DNA of 34,663 nucleotides from JBBIWA01 sp037439425 (GTDB taxonomy: Bacteria; Acidobacteriota; Blastocatellia; RBC074): positions 1-34,663 of the forward strand of contig JBBIWA010000065.1 in NCBI GenBank assembly GCA_037439425.1, in the 5' to 3' direction. Made by a program: the position numbers and the translations under genes. Shown piece by piece: positions 8,345 to 16,224 of the stretch. The notes below the pieces were generated by a model that had not been told where the DNA came from, did no database searches, and worked only from the letters and a program-made list of their open reading frames with translations. Each line of letters starts with the position of its first letter. Within the stretch, counting starts at the first letter, position 1.

Positions 8345-8697
8345 ATGCATATTCGTCTCTATATTTCGTCTCTATATTGATGAGGAGGCGATGGCAGGAT
8401 GCGAAGTTTAAGGGCGCGAGGCATAGATGTCACCACACTACTCGAAGCGGGGAGGGGAGCAAAGTGATAGCGCCCAACTTGAATGTGCAGCTTTACAAGG
8501 GCGTGTGCTTTATGCCCTTCAGCGTGGGCTACTTCTGCTGCCTGCAAGCGGAGTATCTAGCCCAGGGCAAGCACCAGGCCAGGATTGTGGTTACCCCTCG
8601 GCAACGATATCCCATTGGTGAGCCGATCAGGCGATTGTCAGGCTTGGTCAGACGCGAAGCTGCTGAGGAAATGAAAAAGAGACTGAAGTTTCTTTAA
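8345..8697 (+). pseudogene. Decayed DUF5615 (PIN-like, Mut7-C) toxin gene
   Basis: Pieces of a DUF5615 protein lie in order but in different frames. They are MHIRLYI at 8345, DEEAM at about 8378-8393, RSLRARGIDVTTLLEAG near 8402-8452, SDSAQLECAALQGRVLYA near 8463-8518, then FSVGYFCCLQAEYLAQGK and VVTPRQRYPIGE to the stop at 8695. A 12/13-bp near-tandem duplication at 8347-8374 (ATATTCGTCTCT, ATATTTCGTCTCT) splits the first two pieces and causes the first frameshift. Intact members are putative PIN-fold ribonuclease toxins. The stop overlaps the end of the convergent MFS gene by 3 bp. It cannot make an active protein. Confidence 0.8.
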
Positions 8698-10034
8698 TCA
8701 GGCTTCTCCCTTAATGCTTCCAAGGGGATCCTGGCCGCTTCCCTGCCTCGCTTCTCGTTGACAAACGACAGCAGGATCATCCCAATGACAAAGAAGGCCC
8801 CTATGGAGAGAATTGCTGGGCGCTGACTGCCGCTGCGACTTGAGACTTCGCCGAAAATGATTGGGCCCAGAAATGCCAGCGCCTTACCTGCGATGCCCAG
8901 AAAGCCAAAAAACTCTGCGGCGTTCTCTTGCGGCGTAAACAACGCCAGCAAGCTGCGCGTGACCGATTGGCAGGAGCCAATGCCGAGGCCGACCAATGTC
9001 GCCGCAAGATAGAAGGTGGTTTTGGTGTAGGCAAAGTAAGCGATCACCAAGGCCGTGATCCAGATAGTCAGCGAAATGAAGATCGTGCGCTTTTGGCCGA
9101 TGCGGTCAGCTACCCAGCCAGCCACGAAAGCTCCTATCGCCGCAATCACGTTCATGATAATGAACAGGTCGACGACATCTTTCGCCGAAAACCCGATCGT
9201 TGTAGTCGCGTAAAGCGCTGCGAAGTAAACCACTGTCACCACACCATCGTTGTAGACGAGAAAGGCGATGAGCAGCTTGAACAGTTCGCGGTAGCGCCGG
9301 ATGTGGCTGAGCGTGAGCCGGAGTTGACGGAAACCTATGGTCAGGTAGTTTTCGCCTGGCGGCAGCGGCTTGGCGAGGCTCCGATCTCGCAGGAAGAGAA
9401 AAGTCGGGATGACCGCTACAGCGTAGTACCCAGCGACGACGACCGGGATCAACCGCGCCAGTGAAAGCTGCTTTGGCGTTGGATTATCCACAATGCCTTC
9501 AGCCAGCGGACGGCAGAGCGCGACACACACTAGACCGCTCGTGTACCCCAGCGCCCATTTGATGCCAGAGATCCGGCCAGCATTTGATTCATTCGAGATA
9601 CCTGGCAGAAAGCTGTCAATAAAGACGCCGCCACCTGCGAATCCGACATTGGCAATGATGTAGAGTCCAAGCCCCAGCGCTATCATCCCCGGCGTGACAA
9701 ACCAGAGCGAGGCGGTGAAGAAAATGATCGTCAGCGCACATATGCCGAGGAACTTTTTGCGGCTGCCGGAGAAATCGGCAATCGCTCCGAGCACTGGCGC
9801 GACCAGAGCCACGATGAATTCTGAGACTGAAGCCGCGCGCCCCCACAAGAGGTCTGCTCTGCCTGGATCGCCGACAACGATTTTGCTGAAATAAGGCGCA
9901 TAAAGCGCAGTGACGATGACTGTGGTGAAAGCGGAATCGGCCACATCATACATGCACCAGCCGAAAATCTCGCGTCTAGTGACAGGTGGGACGGCGGCTT
10001 GCCCGGTGGTTGCGACCATATCAGCTTGCTGCAT
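8694..10034 (-). CDS. MFS exporter of the UMF1/Atg22-like family
   Basis: 446 aa with about 12 hydrophobic segments. The opening REIFGWCMYDVADSAFTTVI is the diagnostic start of UMF1-family MFS proteins related to fungal vacuole effluxer Atg22. GWVADRIGQKRT near the middle is the MFS loop motif between helices, and a second half follows as usual. It is an inner-membrane transporter with unknown substrate; amino-acid efflux is a guess by analogy. The start is ATG 10034. An alternative ATG lies at 10019, and neither has a strong ribosome site. The gene is convergent with the toxin remnant. Confidence 0.85.
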   Translation of the reverse strand: MQQADMVATTGQAAVPPVTRREIFGWCMYDVADSAFTTVIVTALYAPYFSKIVVGDPGRADLLWGRAASVSEFIVALVAPVLGAIADFSGSRKKFLGICALTIIFFTASLWFVTPGMIALGLGLYIIANVGFAGGGVFIDSFLPGISNESNAGRISGIKWALGYTSGLVCVALCRPLAEGIVDNPTPKQLSLARLIPVVVAGYYAVAVIPTFLFLRDRSLAKPLPPGENYLTIGFRQLRLTLSHIRRYRELFKLLIAFLVYNDGVVTVVYFAALYATTTIGFSAKDVVDLFIIMNVIAAIGAFVAGWVADRIGQKRTIFISLTIWITALVIAYFAYTKTTFYLAATLVGLGIGSCQSVTRSLLALFTPQENAAEFFGFLGIAGKALAFLGPIIFGEVSSRSGSQRPAILSIGAFFVIGMILLSFVNEKRGREAARIPLEALREKPD

Positions 10035-10098
10035 TGCAAAGCTGCTGCACTATAGCTCTAAACGTAAACCGAAGTTTATCTTCACTAATCCAGGGTAC

Positions 10099-10575
10099 TT
10101 ACAACCCTTTCTTCAAAAGCGTGAGCTGACCGGCGTGATAAAGATTGTGCTGGATTACTCCGTGGAGCATAAAGTAGATCGAATAGCTCTGTCCTGTCAC
10201 CGTGTCATTCAACTCTGAATCGTTCAAGCGAGAGATCACCTCGCACAATTGTTGATGCTCGCTGGCAAGTTCGGACAATGCAGATCGCCAAGCCTGCTCG
10301 CTTGTGTCTTTTACCTGCGGCCAATCCTCTTCTGGAGAGAGCTTAGCCTCCTCCCCTTCAAGCCGGCGGCGGGAAGCTCTTTCCCAGGCTGCGATGTGCA
10401 AGACAATTTCCCAGATGCTGTGAACATTAGCCAGTGGTTTTGAGGCCGCCACCTCAGCCGTGACACCAACTAGCGCCTCGCGCACCGAAGGGCCGTGCCA
10501 GGCCTCTCCTTCGAAAGCCCACTTCAGTTGATCTAAGATCCTCTCGGCTTCACTTGCCACAGCCGACTGCCTCAT
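10099..10575 (-). CDS. DinB-family four-helix protein
   Basis: 158 aa. DinB/YfiT fold with the metal-binding His triad visible as H60 (VLHIAAWE), H143 and H147 (QHNLYHAGQ). Members bind Zn or Ni and include thiol transferases and uncharacterised stress proteins. The start ATG overlaps the xylose isomerase stop by 3-4 bp (ATGA arrangement), so it is translationally coupled to that gene. The link to sugar metabolism is only contextual. Confidence 0.85.
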   Translation of the reverse strand: MRQSAVASEAERILDQLKWAFEGEAWHGPSVREALVGVTAEVAASKPLANVHSIWEIVLHIAAWERASRRRLEGEEAKLSPEEDWPQVKDTSEQAWRSALSELASEHQQLCEVISRLNDSELNDTVTGQSYSIYFMLHGVIQHNLYHAGQLTLLKKGL

Positions 10576-11738
10576 CTCACACCCAGCAGCAGATCAATCG
10601 TTAACTGATCCAATCGCTCATAGGCGAGTTTCTTCTTCGCCAGCTCGATCCGATCAAAATGCATCGCCTTGATCTGCTCAGCGCGTTCGGGTGTAAATTT
10701 CATCGGCACTGACTCGAAGGCAGGATCGGTAGCGCGAATCTCCGCCAGCAGCGCCTGAATCTCCTTATCCTCGGCAAACTGTCGCGCCTTCTCTTTGTAG
10801 ATCAGATAAGTGCGCATACAACCTGCCGCGAATTCCCACACGCCTTCTTCGTCTTCGCTGCGATACGGATGGGCGTCGAAATGGCGCGGACCTTCGTAGC
10901 CTGACTCTTCAAGCAGCTTGACCAAGAAGAACATGTTTTTGATGCTTTCGGAACCGAAACGCAGATCCTGATCGAAGCGGCATCCCTTTTGATCGTTGAG
11001 ATCAATATGGAAAAGTTTGCCCGCTTCGATCGCCTGCGCGACGACGTGATAGAAGTTCAAACCCGCCATCTGCTCGTGGCCGACTTCCGGGTTGACGCCC
11101 ACCATCTCCGGATGATCGAGCGTAGCGATGAAGCCGAGATATGAGCCAGTCGTGGCAAAGTAAATATCGCCGCGTGGCTCGTTCGGTTTTGCCTCGAGCG
11201 CGAACTTATAGTCGTAACCTTGCGAGATCGAATACTCGCACAGGAAATTGAGCGCCTCACGGTACCACTTGATCGCCTCGCGCGCATCCTTGGCTGCGTC
11301 TACCTCCGCACCTTCGCGCCCGCCCCAGAAGACGTAGATCTTGGCGCCGAGTTCTGCGCCCAGGTCCATTGAGCGCATCGTCTTTTGCAACGCATAAAGG
11401 CGCACGCGCGGATCATTGGAAGTGAACGCCCCATCCTTGAAGACAGGATCATAAAAGAGATTGGTCGTCGCCATCGGCACGCACATGCCGTAATCATCCA
11501 ACGCTTGCTTGAATTGGCGCACGATCCGATCGCGTTCGGCTGGCGTAGCATCAATCGGGACCAGGTCGTTGTCGTGCAGGTTAACGCCATAAGCGCCCAG
11601 CTCAGACAAGCGTTTCACAATAGTTGTCGGTGGAATCGGCTCGCGCGTAGCCTCTCCAAATGGATCGCGCCCACGATTGCCAACGGTCCAGAGACCGAAA
11701 GTAAACTTGTGCTCTTTTTGAGGCTGGAGGCTGCTCAT
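10572..11738 (-). CDS. xylA: Xylose isomerase, class I
   Basis: 388 aa from ATG 11738, preceded by AGGAG at 8 nt. An in-frame GTG at 11747 is less likely, and 388 aa equals the usual actinobacterial-type length. The enzyme interconverts D-xylose and D-xylulose (also D-glucose and D-fructose) in the cytoplasm using two divalent metals. Conserved residues are visible: H55 and D58 (NLHDND), E182 and K184 (LEAKPNEPRGD), E218 and H221 (NPEVGHEQMAG), D246 (HIDLND), D256 and D258 (FDQD), and D288 (HFDAHPYR). It is followed without gap by the DinB gene. No xylulokinase or sugar transporter is adjacent, so the pathway context must be elsewhere. Confidence 0.95.
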   Translation of the reverse strand: MSSLQPQKEHKFTFGLWTVGNRGRDPFGEATREPIPPTTIVKRLSELGAYGVNLHDNDLVPIDATPAERDRIVRQFKQALDDYGMCVPMATTNLFYDPVFKDGAFTSNDPRVRLYALQKTMRSMDLGAELGAKIYVFWGGREGAEVDAAKDAREAIKWYREALNFLCEYSISQGYDYKFALEAKPNEPRGDIYFATTGSYLGFIATLDHPEMVGVNPEVGHEQMAGLNFYHVVAQAIEAGKLFHIDLNDQKGCRFDQDLRFGSESIKNMFFLVKLLEESGYEGPRHFDAHPYRSEDEEGVWEFAAGCMRTYLIYKEKARQFAEDKEIQALLAEIRATDPAFESVPMKFTPERAEQIKAMHFDRIELAKKKLAYERLDQLTIDLLLGVR

Positions 11739-11893
11739 AGGTCTCACTCCTGAGTTTGATCGGTGAAGCCGAAACGGATAATTGCGGTTACCGCGCTTTC
11801 CAGGCCTTCAGGTGGCACCTGCCCCTTGAGCTCTGGAAACTTCTGAAAACTGATGATGTATCTCAAAGGGCCGTAGCCCTGACACAAAGGCTG

Positions 11894-11944
11894 ATTTGAC
11901 ACCACCCCAGCTGCCAGAGCTCACTCGGCAGCTGTTAGTCAAAT
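11894..11944. other. Two-tier inverted repeat between murA and xylA
   Basis: ATTTGAC (11894-11900) pairs with GTCAAAT (11938-11944). Inside it CAGCTGCC (11908-11915) pairs with GGCAGCTG (11927-11934). No T-run follows on either strand, so it is not an obvious intrinsic terminator. It lies about 155 bp upstream of xylA on the minus strand. The rest of the 280-bp gap shows nothing recognisable. Confidence 0.4.
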
Positions 11945-12021
11945 TCGCTCGCCTGAAGATACCACCGGAGACCGCTTGTGAGGTGGTGATTGTACCCCGA
12001 GTGCGTCCTCAGTCAAAGAGC

Positions 12022-13284
12022 CTAGGATGTTTTGATGCGTTCGATCTCTGCGCCCACCAGACGCAGCTTCTCCTCGATCTTTTCGTAGCCGCGATCAATG
12101 TGGTAGACACGGTCAATCCAGGTCTCGCCTTCGGCTACCAGTCCCGCCAGTACGAGCGAGGCCGAAGCACGCAAATCCGACGCGATCACCCTTGCTCCGG
12201 TGAGCGGCGTTGGCCCACGCACGTGCACGCAGCGGCCATCCACTCGCAGGTGCGCACCTAGGCGCTGCAATTCGCTGACGTGCATGAAGCGATTCTCGAA
12301 AATAGTCTCGGTGATCACAGCTTCGCCTTCAGCTTGTGTCATCAGTGCCAGATATTGCGCCTGCAAATCGGTGGGGAATCCCGGATAAGCTTCGGTAATC
12401 ACCCCCACTGCTGCTAAGCGGCCATCGCTTGAAGCCCGCAGCGTAGTATCATTTAACTCCTCGATTTTAACCCCGATGGCGCGCAAAAGCTGAATCACCA
12501 TCGTCAGATGGTTGGGATTGCAGTTGGTCAGCTCAAGTTCACCACCCGTGATAGCTGCCGCCATCAGCAGCGTGCCTGCTTCTATCCGATCGGGAATGAT
12601 CGTATGCTCTGCGCCGCCCAGCCGGTTGACGCCAGTGATGGTGATGAAAGGAGTGCCTGCGCCTTCGATTTGCGCGCCCATTTTGCCTAGCAGCTCAGCC
12701 AGGTCTGATACCTCCGGCTCACGCGCCGCGTTGGAAATACGCGTCGTTCCTTCGGCCAGGGCTGCTGCCATCATCACGTTCTCGGTTCCGGTCACCGTCA
12801 CCTTCTCAAAGACGATCTCGGCTCCACGCAACCGCCTGGCGCGCGCCTGGACTACGCCTTGGCGCAATTCGATCTCAGCACCCATCTGCCTGAGCGCTTT
12901 CAGGTGGAGATCGATCGGGCGCTGGCCGATGGCACATCCGCCGGGCAAGCTAACCCGCGCCTGACCAAACCGCGCCACCAGCGGCCCCAGCACGAGCACC
13001 GAAGCGCGCATCGTTTTGACCAGATCATAAGGCGCCTCGAATGAGTCCACCGTGCTGGCATTGATCTGATGCGTGTGTAGTTCAGGAACTAACACTGTGC
13101 AGCCCAGGTCTTCCAGCAAGCGGCGCATGGTGATCAGATCACGCACATAGGGCACGTTGCGCAGCGTAACCGTTTCGGACGTAAGCAGTGCCGCAGCCAG
13201 GCAGGGGAGCGCTGAATTTTTGGCTCCGCTGACTGCCACACGCCCGCTCAGCCGTTTACCACCGATAAGGCGAAACTTGTCCAT
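12022..13284 (-). CDS. murA: UDP-N-acetylglucosamine 1-carboxyvinyltransferase
   Basis: 420 aa, the normal MurA length. It transfers enolpyruvate from PEP to UDP-GlcNAc, the first committed step of peptidoglycan synthesis, in the cytoplasm. K22 in SGAKNSALP and the fosfomycin-target cysteine C117 in PGGCAIGQRPIDLH are both present, so the enzyme should be fosfomycin-sensitive. The two-lobed EPSP-synthase-like repeat is evident (ASASLVLAGL and RGYEKIEEKL near the C-terminus). The start is ATG 13284 without a strong ribosome site. It is on the same strand as the upstream methyltransferase, 28 bp away. Confidence 0.95.
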   Translation of the reverse strand: MDKFRLIGGKRLSGRVAVSGAKNSALPCLAAALLTSETVTLRNVPYVRDLITMRRLLEDLGCTVLVPELHTHQINASTVDSFEAPYDLVKTMRASVLVLGPLVARFGQARVSLPGGCAIGQRPIDLHLKALRQMGAEIELRQGVVQARARRLRGAEIVFEKVTVTGTENVMMAAALAEGTTRISNAAREPEVSDLAELLGKMGAQIEGAGTPFITITGVNRLGGAEHTIIPDRIEAGTLLMAAAITGGELELTNCNPNHLTMVIQLLRAIGVKIEELNDTTLRASSDGRLAAVGVITEAYPGFPTDLQAQYLALMTQAEGEAVITETIFENRFMHVSELQRLGAHLRVDGRCVHVRGPTPLTGARVIASDLRASASLVLAGLVAEGETWIDRVYHIDRGYEKIEEKLRLVGAEIERIKTS

Positions 13285-13312
13285 GACGCGAGGCTGTCTC
13301 TTGGTCAGCTTA

Positions 13313-13945
13313 TCAGCCTAATTGATAAATGACGAAGAAATTGTTCTCCAGAAAGTCATGCTTTTCGATGCGCTTGAAGCCCGCGGCTCTCATCCATTGC
13401 TCCAGTTCATCGAGCGAAAACTTCATCTCTTCGTGACTTGGCGGCCAGTTCTTGGAAAAGTCAATAACTGCAATCCGGCCAGAGGGGCGAAGGTAGCGAC
13501 GCAGATTCTTGAGATAGAGAGCCTGATTCCCGATATGGTGCAGTGTATCTATGATCACAATCAAATCTACGGGCTCGGGAATCTTCGGATCATCTTCTGC
13601 AGCCAGAACCGTCTGAATGTTTGACAGACCGGCTGCTTGCGCTGTTTTCTCAATATGTTTAAGTAGCTCCGGGTCAATATCAATGGCATAAACCTTTCCT
13701 TCGGTACCCACCTTTCTCGCCATCGGGCGCGTGAATAGTCCAGAGCCAGCCCCTAGGTCGGCGATCTTCTGGCCGGGTGAGCATTGCAGCGCCTCAACGA
13801 CCCTCTCAACCTGAAGTTGTTCGACGCGCCGCTCTGACTCCAGGAGTTTGACGTATTCCTGGGCATTGGGGCGTTGCGGCCTCTGTTGCGCTCCGAGCAG
13901 AAAAATTACCAGAACAAGTAATAGTAGTCTTAATCTCTTCATCAT
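13313..13945 (-). CDS. Exported or membrane-anchored SAM-dependent methyltransferase
   Basis: 210 aa from ATG 13945, with a second ATG at 13942; AGGAG lies 4-7 nt upstream. The N-terminus is a strong hydrophobic signal or anchor (KRLRLLLLVLVIFLLGA). Residues 45-210 form a class I methyltransferase. Motif I is DLGAGSGLFT, the acidic residue after strand 2 is in YAIDIDPE, and VIIDTLHH and GRIAVIDF follow. A predicted export signal on a SAM-dependent enzyme is odd, because SAM is cytoplasmic. This arrangement recurs in Acidobacteriota, and the N-terminus may simply anchor the protein with the domain facing inward. The substrate is unknown. Confidence 0.8.
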   Translation of the reverse strand: MMKRLRLLLLVLVIFLLGAQQRPQRPNAQEYVKLLESERRVEQLQVERVVEALQCSPGQKIADLGAGSGLFTRPMARKVGTEGKVYAIDIDPELLKHIEKTAQAAGLSNIQTVLAAEDDPKIPEPVDLIVIIDTLHHIGNQALYLKNLRRYLRPSGRIAVIDFSKNWPPSHEEMKFSLDELEQWMRAAGFKRIEKHDFLENNFFVIYQLG

Positions 13946-14276
13946 CCCTCTCCTGTTGGGCAATAGATATGCCATTGCCCTGGTCAAAGCTCTACAGGCT
14001 GCCTGTGCCGGAGTGGCTCCCCCTGAGGCTCGCCCTTGAATTTAAGCTGAGTCTACACCTGACAGGCCATAATTTGAATCCCTTCAGTCACGAAATCCCC
14101 CACAAGTGGGCAGATGAGACTATGGCCCCGAAAGAGAGAGCAAAGAAAAAATTCTGGACACCAAAAAAAACTATGCTACACTTAAGCTTGTTTCCCTTCC
14201 TCACAGTGGTGATTCATTAAGTAATTGCGGAATAGTTTTCAGTAATAAAATTCATAACGGATAGAAAGGACTAGAC
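13946..14276. other. Intergenic gap
   Basis: 331 bp between divergently oriented genes, presumably holding promoters for both. A run of A residues occurs near 14140-14170. No promoter could be assigned with confidence and nothing else is recognisable. Confidence 0.4.
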
Positions 14277-14534
14277 ATGAAACTCTCTGCCCAAGCATTG
14301 CGCTCGCTCCAGGAGATGGACGAGGCAGGACGGCAAGCTGTTGAGCAAATTGTTCAAGATCATATTCGCGCCTGCCGTTTAAATGGATTTCAACCGGAAA
14401 ATCTTGAGCGGGTCTATCAAGAAGCGATTGAAATTGTCCGTCTTGAGGGACCGCCCAAGAAAGAGCCGGTTATCCTCAATAAGTACGAGCCGACCCGGCG
14501 CTATGAGCAGTACCGTAGCCCGCGCGCTCTGTAG
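14277..14534 (+). CDS. Small unknown protein (85 aa)
   Basis: Not recognised. ATG 14277 has AGAAAGGA upstream. The protein is largely helical and charged. Residues 1-55 (LRSLQEMDEAGRQAVEQIVQ) look like a helical bundle, followed by a Pro/Arg-rich tail (PVILNKYEPTRRYEQYRS). It is followed directly by a hairpin with a T-tract, supporting a real single-gene transcript. Cytoplasmic; function unknown. Confidence 0.6.
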   Translation: MKLSAQALRSLQEMDEAGRQAVEQIVQDHIRACRLNGFQPENLERVYQEAIEIVRLEGPPKKEPVILNKYEPTRRYEQYRSPRAL

Positions 14535-14550
14535 AGAAGTAGACTAAGAA

Positions 14551-14604
14551 TCTGATAGCTGAGAGCAGCTATTCCTATCAGAGGAGTAGCTGCTTTCTTT
14601 TTTC
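14551..14604 (+). terminator. Terminator with an interleaved competing stem
   Basis: AGCAGCTA (14564-14571) pairs with TAGCTGCT (14587-14594) and is followed by TTCTTTTTTC, a rho-independent terminator for the small gene just upstream. A second stem, TCTGATAG (14551-14558) with CTATCAGA (14575-14582), interleaves with the first. The two could form a pseudoknot or alternate. Confidence 0.65.
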
Positions 14605-14657
14605 TCAGCCGGTTAGTAAGGCCTGCAGGGGTGGCATGATGGTAGGGTGTTGGAAGA

Positions 14658-14774
14658 GGCCCCCGGCAGCGGTCAGCCCCGGAAGGGGCGACAGACACAA
14701 CCTAGACCGAGCACGCTAGAAGCGTGCGTACCCAGGCCCCCGGCAGCAGTCAGCCCCGGAAGGGGCGACAGACA
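14658..14774. repeat. 40-bp direct repeats flanking a palindromic dispersed repeat
   Basis: Copies at 14658-14697 and 14735-14774 differ at one base and start GGCCCCCGGCAGC. Between them GCACGCT-AGA-AGCGTGC (14711-14727) is a perfect palindrome that recurs at 21886-21902 and, with other loops, at 25817-25834 and 25947-25965. Next to it GTACCCAGG is the reverse complement of a block in the 25.7-26.0 kb repeats. Confidence 0.8.
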
Positions 14775-14935
14775 GCGAGCCCTGGAAAAGATGCTCCCCT
14801 GTGACCCAAGGCTGCCATTGGCCTTCAAGACCGAGTCCTACAATGGTGAGGTGCGCTCAGCCTGCACAGGCCGGTTGACACTTCTCGCCAGTCGTGATAG
14901 TGTGCGCTCTCGTTGCACCAGATCTTTGTCATTGC

Positions 14936-15128
14936 CTTCAGGTGCCCGTTGGTCAAACCACGGGAGAATAGGGAAGCGGGTGCAAATCCCGCACGGTCAC
15001 CGCCACTGTAAGGCTCGCTTGGGTACAGACGCAGTAAAATGCCATTGCGCCATCAGCGTGAGAAGGTAGCGTCTGATCCGGGATTCTTTCGTTGAATTCC
15101 AGCGAGCCAAGTCAGGAGACCTGCCTGC
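14936..15128 (+). ncRNA. Cobalamin riboswitch
   Basis: Shows the ordered conserved blocks of the AdoCbl-type riboswitch: GGTGCCC at 14941, GGGAAGCGGGTGCAAATCCC (14971-14990), CACGGTCACCGCCACTGTAA (14992-15011), and the B12 box GCCAAGTCAGGAGACCTGCC (15106-15125). A hairpin (15205-15214 with 15236-15245, CAAAGCCTCGG type) lies between the aptamer and the btuF start and is the likely expression platform. It acts as terminator or ribosome-site control, repressing the B12 uptake genes when cobalamin is plentiful. Confidence 0.95.
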
Positions 15129-15204
15129 AAGGCTGTTGCCTCTAACGACTCTTCGGCTGAAAGAGCGTGGTGTGCATTCTTCAGGCATATCTCTTTTGTT
15201 CATC

Positions 15205-15250
15205 AAAGCCTCGGGCGCGCTCTTGGCCGCAGCGTCCGAGGCTTTTGCAT
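15205..15250 (+). terminator. Probable riboswitch expression-platform hairpin
   Basis: A 10-bp perfect stem, AAAGCCTCGG (15205-15214) with CCGAGGCTTT (15236-15245), has a 21-nt loop. It is followed by a short T-rich run and then the btuF ribosome site and ATG at 15266. Its position suggests conditional termination controlled by the riboswitch upstream. Confidence 0.55.
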
Positions 15251-15265
15251 TTAGCGAAAGAGTTT

Positions 15266-16222
15266 ATGTCTGCCCCGCGAGCAATCCTTCACTATTTACC
15301 GGGCCGAGCCTGTTTGGCCCTGCTAGTCGCTCTCTGTGCTTGGCCGGCTTGTTCCACCTCTCGCTTCAGCGAAAGCGGAAAGCGGCTCTTCACTGATGAA
15401 TTGGGGCGCGCGGTCAACATCGCCCCTAATCCGCAGCGCCTCATTTCGCTGGCACCGAGCATCACCGAAACGCTCTTTGCTCTGGGGGTGGGCAAGCGCA
15501 TCGTCGGCGTCACAAGTTACTGCGACTTCCCTGCGGAAGCACGCTTGAAGGAGAAGGTAGGCGATACGCTGAATCCCAATCTGGAACGGATCATCGCGCT
15601 CAAACCAGACCTGGTTATCATCACGACCGCCAGCCAGTTAGAAAATCTCACCCGGCGACTCGACCAGTTGCAGATCCCGGTCTACGTCATCAATCCGCGC
15701 ACGGTGAAGGGAGTGATCGCTTCGATTCGCCATCTGGGCGAAGTCACAGGAACGGCCAGCCGGGCCAGTGAAATTGCGGCCGAGATGGAGCGGCGTATCG
15801 GCCATCTGCAGCAGCAAGTCCAAAGCCTGCAGAGGCCGCGCGTCTTTTACCTGCTGCAAACCGAACCGATCATTACTGCCGGGCGCAACACTTTTATCAA
15901 TGACCTGATCAATCTGGCGGGCGGACAATCAATATCGGCAGAAGAGACTGCCGATTATCCACAATTCTCGCGCGAAACTGCGATTGCACGCGCGCCTGAA
16001 GTGATCATTGCACCCGCAAGTCATGGAAGTGAGCTGGTGAGCCGCGAGCGTCTGCAGCGCGACTTCGCAACCACACCAGCGGTGCGCCACCACCGCATCA
16101 TCGTGGTCAATCCAGACCTGGTTGATCGTCCCGGGCCGCGAATCGTTGAAGGGTTAGAGCAATTAGCACGTGGGCTGCATCCAGAAATAGAGCGCCACGA
16201 GCCAAAAGCCGCGACGAAGTGA
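15266..16222 (+). CDS. btuF: Cobalamin ABC transporter substrate-binding protein
   Basis: 318 aa from ATG 15266, with GAAAGAG just upstream; longer in-frame readings would run back into the riboswitch platform. The N-terminus has a signal peptide ending CAWPAC, a possible though imperfect lipobox with Cys29. The fold is that of a helical-backbone metal/vitamin receptor: LISLAPSITETLFALG, then VGVTSYCDFPAEA, NLERIIALKPDLVI and the NFDLVDRPGPR-like end. These segments are characteristic of BtuF. It captures vitamin B12 in the periplasm for BtuCD. It is first in the operon under the cobalamin riboswitch and overlaps the btuC start region. Confidence 0.92.
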   Translation: MSAPRAILHYLPGRACLALLVALCAWPACSTSRFSESGKRLFTDELGRAVNIAPNPQRLISLAPSITETLFALGVGKRIVGVTSYCDFPAEARLKEKVGDTLNPNLERIIALKPDLVIITTASQLENLTRRLDQLQIPVYVINPRTVKGVIASIRHLGEVTGTASRASEIAAEMERRIGHLQQQVQSLQRPRVFYLLQTEPIITAGRNTFINDLINLAGGQSISAEETADYPQFSRETAIARAPEVIIAPASHGSELVSRERLQRDFATTPAVRHHRIIVVNPDLVDRPGPRIVEGLEQLARGLHPEIERHEPKAATK

Positions 16223-16224
16223 TC

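Noticed and set aside
14658..14774. CRISPR-like pair of 40-bp repeats
   Set aside because: Only two copies, and the intervening segment contains a dispersed palindrome found elsewhere, not a unique spacer.
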